A DNA stretch of 64,000 nt from Neurospora crassa OR74A (Eukaryota > Ascomycota > Sordariomycetes > Sordariales > Sordariaceae), in NCBI RefSeq assembly GCF_000182925.2, contig NC_026501.1, forward strand, positions 2,666,001-2,730,000. The letters run 5' to 3'. A program made the position numbers and the translations under genes. Of this stretch, positions 1-10,476 are shown piece by piece. How positions within the stretch are numbered: position 1 is the stretch's first letter; the number at the start of each line of letters is the position of its first letter. The notes under the pieces were generated by a model. It had not been told where the DNA came from, searched no databases, and saw only the letters and a program-made list of their open reading frames with translations.

Positions 1-2899
1 GCTGACCGAACTCCTCGCGCAAACGGACGGAGCCAGTTAATTGGGGGTATGGCTGTCAACCAAAAAAAAAAAAAAAAGGACTACACTGAATGCTGACCAC
101 ACTCCGCAGACTCCTCTCCCATCCGCTATGCCTCCAGTTCTAGCCCGGGCCGTCAGCTTACTCAACAGTCCGATCTTCGTAGCGAAAGCAGTCAGCTCTT
201 CGTCAGCTCGCAAAGGTCCGTTGCCGGTCGATCCCGTCGAGGCGACATCAACGGGGACCCTCTTCGTACTCCCGCCCAGATTCCCCGCCGAATCATCCTC
301 GACGACGCCGGTCGTGTGATCCGCGATGCCCCTGGCTCCGATGCCAACTCGTTTGTCACCAATAACCCCAATACCTCTGAGGCAGATGCCCTTGGTGGAC
401 AAAGCCAAGGTCTTGTTTGGGGTACAACAATTTCTCTTGACGATTCGTTCTCCGCGTTCAAGGACTTTCTCAGGAACTTCACCAGGAAATACCGGATGTG
501 GGCAGATGGCGCGGACGAGGCCGAGACTATTGGCCATCCGGATGCGGATTCGAAGCCATATTGGGAGGCACTGGAGAATATGCTGCTGCTTGGTACCAAC
601 AAGCTGTATCTGGATCTCCGCGACCTCAAGTCCTACCCGCGCACCTTGAAGTTATGGCATCAGGCCCAACACTATCCTACCGAAATCATCCCGGTCATGG
701 ATCAATGCGTACATGACTGTATGATGGAGTTGGCGCAAAAGGAAATGGCCAGCCAAAGAGCATCCCAAAACTCTAGGACCGCTCCAGGTGCCTCACAAAG
801 CTCGGAGCCGAACTTCCCAAGCTCTGAAAGGAGCGAGGAACCGCCCACCCCGCGGCCTGCCCAAACAGCGGCGCCCACAATTGAGGACCAAGTCAGCCAG
901 ATGGCGTATGTGGTTCGCCCGTGGGGTCTTGACAAGATCACCAACCTCCGTGACCTCAACCCATCTGACATGGACAAGCTTGTGTCCATCAAGGGTCTTG
1001 TCATCAGAACCACGCCGGTCATCCCCGACATGAAGGATGCATTTTTCAAGTGCAGTGTTTGTGGTCATTCTATAACCGTTCAGTTAGATCGTGGCAAGAT
1101 TCGTGAGCCTACAGAGTGTCCTCGGGCTCGCTGCGCCTCCAAGAACTCAATGCAGATCATCCACAACAGATGTGCTTTCGAAGACAAGCAAGTCATCAAG
1201 CTGCAAGAAACTCCGGATAACGTGCCTGCTGGTCAGACACCCCACTCGGTATCCGTTTGCGTCTATAACGAGCTTGTGGACTTTTGCAAGGCCGGTGACA
1301 GAGTTGAGCTCACTGGTATCTTTAAAGTCACCCCCGTTCGTGTCAACCCGCGCATGAGGACGGTCAAGAGCGTGCACAAGACATATGTTGATGTTGTCCA
1401 TGTACAAAAGGTCGACCGCAAGAGGATGGGTTCTGATCCCTCGACCCTCGACCTTGCCGAGGAGGAGGAAGCCCATGCTAATGGCCAGAGCATGGACGAA
1501 GTCCGAAAGGTCTCTCCTGATGAGGAAGAGAGGATCAAGGAAACTGCCGCTCGACCGGATATCTACGATCTCCTTTCACGTTCTTTGGCTCCATCAATTT
1601 ACGAGATGGATGATGTGAAGAAGGGTATTCTTCTTCAACTGTTCGGAGGCACGAACAAGACCTTTGAGAAGGGTGGAAGCCCCAAATACCGTGGAGACAT
1701 CAACGTTCTCCTCTGTGGTGACCCATCCACTTCCAAGTCCCAGCTTCTCTCCTATGTTCACAGAATCGCCCCAAGAGGTGTGTACACGAGTGGTAAAGGT
1801 TCTTCTGCCGTAGGTCTTACCGCCTATGTTACCCGCGATCCCGAGTCCCGCCAACTCGTTCTAGAGTCCGGTGCTCTCGTCTTATCCGACGGCGGTGTCT
1901 GTTGTATCGACGAGTTCGACAAGATGAACGAATCGACCCGCTCCGTTCTTCACGAAGTCATGGAACAACAGACCGTGTCCGTCGCCAAGGCCGGCATCAT
2001 CACCACTCTCAATGCCCGAACATCAATCCTGGCGTCTGCCAACCCCATTGGTAGTAGATACAACCCTGATCTATCAGTGCCGCAAAATATTGACCTCCCG
2101 CCAACCCTTCTATCCCGTTTCGATCTGGTCTACCTCATCCTCGATCGTGTTGATGAGAAGAATGATCAGCGTCTGGCCCGCCATTTGCTCTCCATGTATC
2201 TCGAAGACAAGCCCGAGAGTGCCCAGCAGGCCAACGACGTCCTTGTGAGTTTTTCCCCGTCTGTCAATCCACACGAAGATGAACCCCAAACTAACCAACT
2301 CCCCCTCAAAAAAACAGCCCGTCGAGTTTCTAACCTCCTACATCTCCTACGCCCGCTCGCACATCCACCCGGCCCTCACGCCCGAAGCCGGTCGCGAGCT
2401 CGTCGATGCCTACGTCGAGATGCGCAAGCTGGGCCAAGACGTGCGCGCCGCCGAGAAGCGCATTACGGCCACCACACGTCAGCTCGAGTCCATGATTCGC
2501 TTAGCCGAGGCGCACGCAAAGATGCGTTTATCTCAAACCGTCACGCGCGACGACGTCCGCGAGGCCGTGCGCCTCATCAAGTCGGCGCTCAAGACCGCCG
2601 CCACCGACAGCCAGGGCCGCATCGACATGAGCTTGTTGACAGAGGGCACGAGCGCGGCGGAGCGCCAGCGCAAGGCCGACATGAAGGATGCGGTTATCCG
2701 CCTGCTGGATGAGATGACCAGCGGCGGACAGGTAGTTAGGTACTCGGAGGTGGCGAGACGGTTGGGCGAGGGGGCGGGTGTGCAGGTTGAGCCGGCTGAG
2801 TTTGCGGAGGTTATGAGGGCTCTGGAGATGGAGGGCGCTGTTATGGTGACGGGTGAGGGTGCAAGAAAGAGCATAAGGAGGATTACGGCTACTATTTAG
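1..2899 (+). CDS. mcm4: DNA replication licensing factor MCM4, 5' end outside the window
   Basis: MCM4 is a subunit of the MCM2-7 replicative helicase, loaded at origins in G1 and active in the nucleus. Seen: an SSP/TP-rich N-terminal tail typical of MCM4, a C-x2-C...C-x4-C zinc finger (about 1060-1130), then the AAA+ core with Walker A GDPSTSKSQ (about 1718-1745), Walker B DEFDKM (about 1910-1927) and the arginine finger SRFDL (about 2113-2127). A C-terminal winged-helix segment follows. Intron 2245-2317 (GTGAGT..CAG) joins NDVL to PVEFLTSYI in frame. The reading frame runs back into a stop at 94, so an upstream intron (probably 47-109, GTATGG..CAG) links it to an exon that starts before base 1. 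The ATG at 128 is out of frame and is not the start. Identity is certain; the first exon junction is an inference. Confidence 0.96.
47..109 (+). other. Probable intron 1 of mcm4
   Basis: GTATGG donor at 47, CTGAC branch-like site and CCGCAG acceptor ending at 109. Splicing here gives a continuous frame reading ...LIG-DSSPIRYASSSSP. A GT at 36 is the weaker alternative donor. Only 46 bases of the upstream exon are visible, so the choice cannot be settled here. Confidence 0.65.
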
Positions 2900-3228
2900 A
2901 GTTGAGGATCGAGAGGATCGGAGTTGGATGGTGCCAAAAGGACTTTGATGATATCTTCAAATGATTGGGGTTCTAGTTACGGTATGCTACAAGTTGTCAT
3001 GAGCTCTGTCGCATGGAAATTTTGCATCTTTTTCAGTATAATACCACGGTGTTCGCTTGACTGTAAATACTGCTTGGAATCTTCTCGATATTGGTCAAGA
3101 CTTAAAACATGCTGCTTCTTACAAAGTCAAAATAGGTATCAGTTCCTCGAACACTAAATAAACAAAAGACGACATCGGTACCATAGCAAAGCTGAAATGG
3201 ATAAGTCAAAGCATGCAAACACGCCAAA
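2900..3228. other. Gene-free gap between convergent mcm4 and pil1
   Basis: This holds the 3' UTRs and polyadenylation regions of two convergent genes. I see no ORF, RNA gene or repeat. Confidence 0.6.
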
Positions 3229-4625
3229 TTAAACAGCAGTTGTCTGCACCTCTTGGTTTGCCCCTACTGCACTCTCATTACCAGTCGTATTCGTCTCAGT
3301 CCCCGTCAAACTCGCACCATCCACTTCCTTCTCATTCAATTGTTGATCAGTGACAGAAGCAGCGTTTCTCGGCTGCGAAGGCTGGGGCTGCTGGGCGTGC
3401 TGCTGGACCGTCGTCGGAGAAGTGGGCGAGTTGCTAGTAACATACTTGGCATCCTCATCCAAAGCCGCCGCCGTCGTCGTAGGTCGCCAGTCGCGCAGAT
3501 CGTCTTCGGCATTATTGAGGATTTGTCTGGCTTGGTGACCTTGCGTATACGGGATCTGCGAGTCGCCGGGAACGATGGGGGTGTCGTCGAGCAGGTTGAG
3601 CAGACGCAGGCCGTGCCGGGCCAGAATGATTTGCTTCTCGGCGCGCTCGATGGTGGCGAGGAATTCGGCTGAGTAGGCTTCTTTGAGTTTTTGACGGGTC
3701 TATCAGTTTTTGTTAGCCATTTGAACATAGGGTTGTATAAGATGGGAAAGAAGCGCTTTTGGGAACTGATTTTGTTGAAAAAAAATAAAATAAAATAAAA
3801 ACAAATAGAAAAATGAAAAAAAAAGAAAAAAAAGAAAAGAAGAAAGAAAGAAAAAGGGAGAGAGAAGTAGATGATCGGGTAGGGATAATGGATGGACATA
3901 CAATATTCGTCAATTGCGCTTCCGCAACCAAGTTCTCCGCCTCGGCTCTGACCAGCTCCTGCTCCAGCACCACTAGCCTTGTGCTCTCAGGCTCCTTGGA
4001 CTTCAGCTTCGCAATCTCGTCCGCGATCTTGTTCTTGCCGTCCCGGCTCGGCTGCACGCTCTTCTCCGTGTTACGGATCGTTTTCAGCGTGCCGCGGCTC
4101 TCGTCCAGTGCGTGCGCGTAGTTGTCCTCCTGCTCGCCCAGTTCCGACAGGATCACGCCTACTTTGTCGCTGATGTCGCTGATCCCTTCGTCGGAAGTCT
4201 GCTCGCCCCACTCTGAGAGTTGTTGGGCGATCGAGAGGCGCTCCTTGGCAGCCGTCTCGTGTGCTGAGATCAGGTTGTTCTCGGACTTGATTAGACGGTA
4301 GAGCTTCTTGGAGAGTTCCGGTTGGATGGTTCCCCGGAGAGAGGAGAGGCTGAAGCCCCGGCGGGAACCGTGGTGGTGAGAGGAGAAGTTGGTGGAGGAG
4401 CCGCCGCCGCTGCTCCGGTTGTTGGAGCGGATGGAGAGTGCTCGGTTCCTGAGAGTAAGAGCGTTAGTGGTTGTTTGGGCAGAGCGATATGTTGAAGAAC
4501 AGAGATACCACAGGCTTGGAGAGCGACTGCTATCGATGCTCTTGCGGGACATGGTGATATGTTCCTTGGAGGCTACAAAGGTTTACATCGATAGGTTGAT
4601 GGATTACATGTGGGCTAACTCACAT
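3229..4625 (-). CDS. pil1: Eisosome core protein Pil1/Lsp1 (PilA type), spliced start codon
   Basis: Pil1/Lsp1 proteins are BAR-domain proteins that form the furrow-like eisosomes under the fungal plasma membrane. Model: exons 4625-4624, 4448-3902 and 3699-3229, 339 aa. Seen: the family N terminus MNRALSIRS, a basic His/Arg-rich segment, GFSLSSLRG, QPELSKKLYRLIKSENN, the conserved SVQPSRD block and LEQELVRAEAENLVAEAQL, then a low-complexity tail ending QEVQTTAV. Intron 1 (4449-4623, GTGAGT..CTCAG, branch ACTAAC) cuts the start codon after AT; intron 2 (3700-3901) contains a long pyrimidine tract. If intron 1 stays in, the ATG at 4552 is in frame and adds 35 residues. The family call is strong; Pil1 versus Lsp1 cannot be separated here. 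Confidence 0.93.
3777..3870 (-). repeat. Purine/pyrimidine tract in pil1 intron 2
   Basis: About 90 bases that are almost only A and G on the + strand, hence T/C in the pil1 transcript. It lies in the middle of the 202-nt second intron, well before the acceptor at 3700, so it is longer and further from the acceptor than an ordinary polypyrimidine tract. Confidence 0.8.
4449..4623 (-). other. Intron splitting the pil1 start codon
   Basis: The donor GTGAGT follows directly on AT, and the acceptor CTCAG is followed by G-AAC-CGA, so ATG exists only after splicing. The unspliced RNA reads ATG TGA at this point. The intron also carries the ATG at 4552-4550, in frame with exon 2. A CACTAACG branch site lies about 17 nt before the acceptor. 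Confidence 0.85.
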
Positions 4626-5833
4626 GGTGTCTGATGTTTTGCTGATGACAAGTAATACGAGTGTTCGGCTCTTGTTTTGGTTAGGACTTCGATCGTTCTT
4701 TCTGTTGTGAGTTCTTCTCCGGAAGGCGCTGCCTTAGAGTATGTTGATGATCGAATCAAAGAAAGTAGGTAGCAGTGAGGTTAGAGAAAGTTCAGAATCA
4801 TTTATCGTAGATTGAGTTTGTTTCGAAAGCAGTATCCTGGTTTACGGTTCCTGCGTAAGAGGCACGAAGGTATGAAGTTGATCGACGGGCGATGCGTGCC
4901 ACTCTCTCGGTAATCTCGGGCTCGACGTCACTGGGCGTAAAAGGGCTGAAATAAGGTGATATAAATCAAGGTATCTGATACTCCGTAGATCCTAGTTGAT
5001 CGTAAAGTTGGTCGGCTATGAATCGGAGGCATCGACTAGGAAAAGGAACTGGAGTGACACGGTACTCCGTTCTTGATCCTATGCAGTCTGTCACCTGCCT
5101 TCGTTCAGCTGAAGCCTAACTCCGCCGTCCACGCTCTCAGTAGACCTGTTTCCTGGTCTCGTGCCAGCCGAATAAGGACGTGGTGTTGTTACTGTCGTCA
5201 TGACTTCGGTGCTTTAAGTCTGTATAAAGAATTTGTGTGACGTCATAGCATAAGACTCCAACTCCCATCCGCTTTGGGGATCAAACCCCACCTCACCACT
5301 GCTCTCCCCCTTGTTGAGTTCTCCAAGATGTTTTATTCGAGCAGTGGCAAGAATAAACCAACCATGCGCAGTCCTGATGCTGGTCGTCTTGTTTCAGATA
5401 AGACCCTTTGCTGCTATCAGAGGGTGTGAAAATTGAGGTATGCCCAATATTGTAAGTAAGATACTTTGGAGAGGACCATACTTACATGTTCTTTCAAAAC
5501 ACTGCTTCGTTGCTCGAATTAAGATACATGTTGATCTCGGGGGCCTGAGTTTCTAGGCTAGGCGTTGTCTTGTGCAAACGGCTGCTTTCCGTACCGAGCA
5601 TCCGGCTTCTCTATTCACCTCAAAAGGCGGAAGCCTTTCTCAACCGCCGAACGGTTGAGTTCAACAAGTTGCACAGTCAATTATCACAGCCAGAAAATTC
5701 CTCTTCTCGCATGGAATATCTTTTCTCTTGCTCTTTCAAGATATCTGGCCGCTGGAAGTATGACGATGATACACTTATATAGGAAATTTCACTCAACCCA
5801 TATGCCTAACAAACCACTCCGCCTGCTCCTAAA
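4626..5833. other. pil1 promoter region and ost1 3' flank
   Basis: No convincing gene. It contains the pil1 upstream region and 5' leader and the 3' UTR of ost1. A perfect 8-bp hairpin (CTCAACCG, loop of five, CGGTTGAG) sits at 5639-5659. ORFs around 5565-5950 look random. Confidence 0.55.
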
Positions 5834-7452
5834 TTATTTCCTGGTTGTGAACTTGAGATTGATAAGACTGAGAAGCCAAAGGCTGACGAAGACAGCCATC
5901 GAGCTGCTAAACACAACCAGAGGCTTGCGCAGAACAGCGGACATGGGATAGTCATAGGTAACGGTGAGATCACGGTCTCTGAAGTCATCGACCAAGTTGC
6001 GCCCCTTGATGACGAGAGCTGTGCGGCCGATGGTATCCAAATAGGTCTTGTGAATCTGCACACCCGCTTCGGAGATCGAGGACTTGGGAATTGCGGTGGT
6101 CCATTTTACGTTTCTGTGTGAAGCAGTGTCAATAACACGTTAGGGCAGTTCTGGGGTAGTAATAACGTACTCGGCTCCCTCAGGCAGGATCAGACGGACC
6201 ACAACCTGCTCATACTCGACACCCTCGGGCTGCTTGGGACCCTCAAGGAAAGGAACATTAAGAACGAAGCCTCCGGTCGCCGTATTGCGCAGGAAATTCT
6301 TCGCATCCGAGTTCCAGCCAATGGTGAACGGGTACTTCCAGCCTCCAAACAAGGGGTATCTAGGCTTGATTTCAAGCAAGGCCTCCCTCTTGTTGCTACG
6401 GAAGCGGGACGTGGAAACGTTGCCAATAACATCGGTGTAGTAGGGGTCGGCGCTGCCAACGCGCAAAGGGAATTTCATCTCCTTGAGCGCATGAGTGGCA
6501 GGGTTATAGTATTGTGACTGCTGCCACTTAACCCGGTTGAAGAGGGACGAGAGGTTGGCACCCCGGTGCTCGAGATCGTAGCGCTCCTCAAACGCCACAT
6601 TTCCGCCCCAGTGACTGACCTCAATGTCGCGCTCGAGACGAGAAATGTGAATCACGGGCTTGTTGAACTCAAAGCGAACCTGAACAGGCTCAAGCGCACC
6701 GGCCGGCTTCTCATCAAAGGGACCATAAACGAGCTTGGATCCTTGTTTCTGGGGGAACTCCTTGACGTCTCCACTGCCGGGAAGCTTGGTGTAGTCGGGG
6801 ATGTTGGTCGATGCGAATTTGACTTCGGTCTTCTGCTTGGATGTAGTGTATACCGAGGGGCAGTAGGCCGAGAAGGAGTACGAGAGAAACTGTTGCTCCT
6901 CCTGCTTGATCGAGGCGGGAAGAGGCTTGTAGGCGTCCAGAAGGTAGTAGGTGATGCCCAATGTCTGCTGCGCGCCGGGCGCGAGAGGTGTGGGCAATCC
7001 GATCCGAACGTACTGGTTGGGACTATTCAAGAGAGGTTAGATGGGAACTTGTGTGACAGACGGACAAAAATCACTGACCCGAACGACTCGAATTCTACCG
7101 GCTCAACAACGAATGGACCGGATTCGGCATTCTTGCGATCTCTAACCTCCAAACCACCCAGACGCGACAACTGCTCGTTTGCAAAAGGCAGAATGTAATC
7201 GGACTGCGCCTCCTTGTCGATGTTTTCTATTACGACATTGATGGATTCCTTGACGTAGTTCTTCTCCAGTGACACGATGTGGACGAGATTGACATTCTTG
7301 AAGACTTGGGGCGGCGTAAATGTTGCCGGGGCGGAGGCGCTCGAGGTGCCGCTATCGCTGTGCTTGTGGTGGTGATGGTGTCCATGCGCCGAACCTCTTG
7401 AAGCTAGGGAAAGCAACGAAAGGACGGCAGAGAAGACGGCCGATGTCTTCAT
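5834..7452 (-). CDS. ost1: Oligosaccharyltransferase subunit 1 (ribophorin I, OST1)
   Basis: OST1 is an ER-membrane subunit of oligosaccharyltransferase, which moves the dolichol-linked glycan onto Asn of nascent proteins. Model: exons 7452-7079, 7022-6171, 6113-5834 with introns 7023-7078 and 6114-6170; 501 aa. The start MKTSAVFSAV opens an N-terminal signal peptide; a His-rich stretch (GHHHHHKH) follows it. Family blocks seen: FKNVNLVHIVSLEKNYVKE, RFEFNKPVIHISRLERDIEV, SHWGGNVAFEERYDLEHRGA and PRYPLFGGWKYPFTIGWN. A single membrane segment lies near the C terminus (PLVVFSSSMAVFVSLWLLSL). The luminal body followed by one late TM helix fits the family. The upstream TTG-started extension in the same frame is not used. 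Confidence 0.95.
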
Positions 7453-10400
7453 CTTGAAGGAAAGGGGCGGGACGCGTTCATGAACCGTCCAATAGTCCAA
7501 TTGAAGATGTGATGGACTAAACTTGGGAAAGGGACCTAGCTGGTGCTGCAGTCAATTACACGAGAAACTGGCCCTCACAGAGTGTACCGACAAGCATCAC
7601 CGTGGCCTCTCGATACTAATCGGCCGTGTCCCGCCAGCTGTCCAGCACTTCTCCAAGGTGCTTACGTTGCTGTTACGGTGGACCCCTGTTCGTCCGTAAG
7701 AGATATCCACACCTTGGCAAGTAGAGCTCGGGCCACCAGCCTTGGGTGCCGGGCTCGAGCCGGGCTCCGGCCGGCGGCCGGGGTTTCTGGACTTCGGAGG
7801 TTGATGGCGCCGTGATTCCGACTTTTATGTACTTGTGAGTTGAGGGTTCATGAGACGGGAAATGTGAGATGTTCTACATGGAGATCGGGCCGGTTCATGG
7901 GGTTCATCCCAGTACTTAGTTAGGTCTACTGTACCGATTAAATTGATCGTCTGACCAGCGGGTAGTGGCACCTGATGAGTACCTTATGTATCAGCTTTTG
8001 GCGGGCGTTTCCGTCTGCATAGAACCGATCGACCCTGAAGATAGGGGCCCGGATGTCTCGCCGGGTATGACCACACCTCTCTAGAGCTGTTTACAACATT
8101 TTACATTCATGCCCGAACTTCGAGTTGTTATGATTTGCTTTTCATGAAACGTTCCCAGAGCGCCTTCATGTGCTCAATGTTGGGTGGTTACCTCTAACTA
8201 AACATGTTTGGCTGGTCAGCTCATTTCAGTGACGGTATTTGAGTTGCCTTTCCACTTGAGTTTCTGCCCAAGCTGCCTGCGGGGGACGGGAGCTTCCCCT
8301 TGTCACCAGTCACCACTGCGCAACCCCCATGTCAGCAGTACCCTAGTTATATGAGGGGCAAGCGCGTGTGCACAGGGGCAACTTGGGAGCTTGCAACGGC
8401 CCAATCTCTCCAACTTCCGTTGTCAGGAAATCTCTTGGAAATCTCAACCTTTCTGCTCAGTTGATTCATCACTATGAGCAGCACCCCAAGTACCTCGCCC
8501 AACAACCGATTTGAGCTTTGGATCAGTGACCTACCCAACTTCAGAGAAAGGGGAGGGGAAAACCTAACAGAAACCTACCTACGAACCTAACTGCCCCCAC
8601 AGCACAACCACTACTGCACCTCTGGCTGTGGATCGTGAAGCTACCCCTACGTAGGTACCGTCCAGGATCCTAAGTCGACGAAGTCATGATTTGGGAGGGT
8701 TTTCACGCTGGTTTCCACTTCAACATACCCTGAAATGCAATCTAGCTTCAGCTTGACAGCTTCCACTTTGCTTGGCGATACCCTACGTCCTAGGTATCTG
8801 TGAGCCCGATGATAATTACCTATAATTCTCGGCTCTCATTTCTCCATTTCGACCTATCTGGCCGACTGCTCCTCCACAGTTTGCACATAATCAGATGATA
8901 CGTTTGCACCCAGCTGTTGTTGTATATATAAGGCACAGACCGTTGACGTGTTCCTGAGCACCAACATTACATAGTTGTTTTCTTCTTCCGACTTGTGAGC
9001 TTCAGTGGACGTCAGCAACCTCAGTATATAACCCAGAGCTGTCAAGATTAAGTCTACTCTGTCTTCTGGCCCATAATGGTTGGACTTGGACCCAAGCCTC
9101 CCTTTCCCAGAAAGGGCACCGGTACGTACATTAAACTGTTCCTTTTCAGCCTGATCCTGAAAAACGCCTTCCGGTCTGTTGTTCAAGCCGTTCGATCTGA
9201 TTAGGCGCCTACTCCATCTCCCGCGCCTGTTCGTTTCACCTAGATCATCGGATGCCGAGGGAGTGAGACGATGAGCTTCGTACGGCAGGATTTGCACAAG
9301 TCGTCGCGTCTGTCCCAGCCATTTCACGTCACCCCGACTCTCATTGGAATTGAGATTGAGAGCGGCATGGGCAGATCATGAGAAACTTCACCACGAACGA
9401 GAGCCCAAGTGGCGTCGGTGCCCTCTGCTGAAGCAGCGGTGCTACTTTGTAACGACAAGCTTTCGAATATCCCGCTGAGAAACCTTCATGACCCTCTCCC
9501 GGGTTTTCCCCATCTCTTCCCATCTCATCCTTTATCTCCGTCCATGATTTCGTGTCATTCCCATTCCCGTGGAGGTATTATCCCGCATGGTGCCTTCCCC
9601 AACCCCAGCCTACCTTACCTAGATATACACATTGCGCTTGCCAGTATTTGCTTGGCCTTGACCGGCATAGCAAAAGCGGAAAATGATGGGCAGCCCTTCA
9701 GACATGGAGGGGTAGCTTCCTTCGTTTCTGATGACAGCTCTACCTGATGGGTCAGCTTACCCCTTCTTTCCTTCATAACTTGGTCTGCGTAACGAGCGTG
9801 CCTCGAGCCTGTCAGCTTGCGTGGCTGCATCAAAGGTCAGACAGATGCGGCCAACTGGACCACAGAGTTTGAGCCAACGTTTCGTTATTTCAACTGGGAA
9901 AGAGCGGATCAAACTGAAGTGGAAGCAGCGGAAGTTACGTCGAGGGAGTAAATCCTTGACATTGGATCTTGTTCCTTGGATGAAACCCTAAACCCCGTCT
10001 TCCTGGATAATCAGCTCCCAAAGCTTCCGACCTATTTAGCTCTTGTCCTACATCACCAGTACCCAACACCCAGAGTGACATCGCCGACGTCACCTATTGA
10101 GACCCTAAGCCACTTCAAGTGCTATACCCATCATTCGCTGCTTTTCCATCTACTACAGGGGCAAACAACATCAGACGCCCCAATTTTCCCCGAGTTTGTT
10201 GGTTCCCGAACGGCAAGTTTCGGTGCCTTGCGGATTTCTAGTCAATAGAACTTGCTGCCTGTGGCTTCTGATGCAGCTATGGCGCCTCCGCCTGCCGGAA
10301 CGTCGTCGCCAAGAAGCCTAGTCCACCATGAGCACCCCCCTCCTCTCAGCAAACTTCGCTCCTATCACCACCACGCCCACTGCCACAGTCGGACCACTTC

Positions 10401-10453
10401 CAGCACAGAGGGCAAGAAGTTTACCACGATAGTTCCCAATCTTACAACTAACT
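7453..10453. other. 3-kb gene-free region between divergent ost1 and hexokinase
   Basis: I find no gene, tRNA or repeat family copy here. ORFs (for example 8854-9327 on the - strand) have no recognisable family features. Short TACGTAGGTA/TACCTAGATA-type words occur near 8650 and 9610. The right-hand end holds the hexokinase leader with upstream ORFs. The size suggests long regulatory regions or an undetected non-coding transcript. Confidence 0.5.
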
Positions 10454-10476
10454 ATGGCGTCAGGGACTCTCGATAA
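10279..10476 (+). other. Upstream ORF overlapping the hexokinase start
   Basis: An ATG at 10279 opens a 65-codon frame that ends at 10476, just past the hexokinase ATG at 10454 and out of frame with it. If the leader includes this ATG, it would limit initiation at the main start. A second short ORF (10328-10432, 34 codons) is nested in another frame. The transcript start is unknown, so this is a possibility only. Confidence 0.4.

Noticed and set aside
128-319. ATG-started ORF as the beginning of mcm4
   Set aside because: It is in another frame; the frame that reads ...SSPIRYASSSSP and continues into mcm4 has no ATG here, so the true start lies upstream of the window.
5639-5659. Perfect hairpin downstream of ost1 as a terminator
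   Set aside because: Intrinsic hairpin terminators are not a Pol II feature; an 8-bp palindrome is weak evidence for anything else.
8854-9327. 157-codon ORF on the - strand between ost1 and hexokinase
   Set aside because: No domain features and low-complexity, random-like composition.
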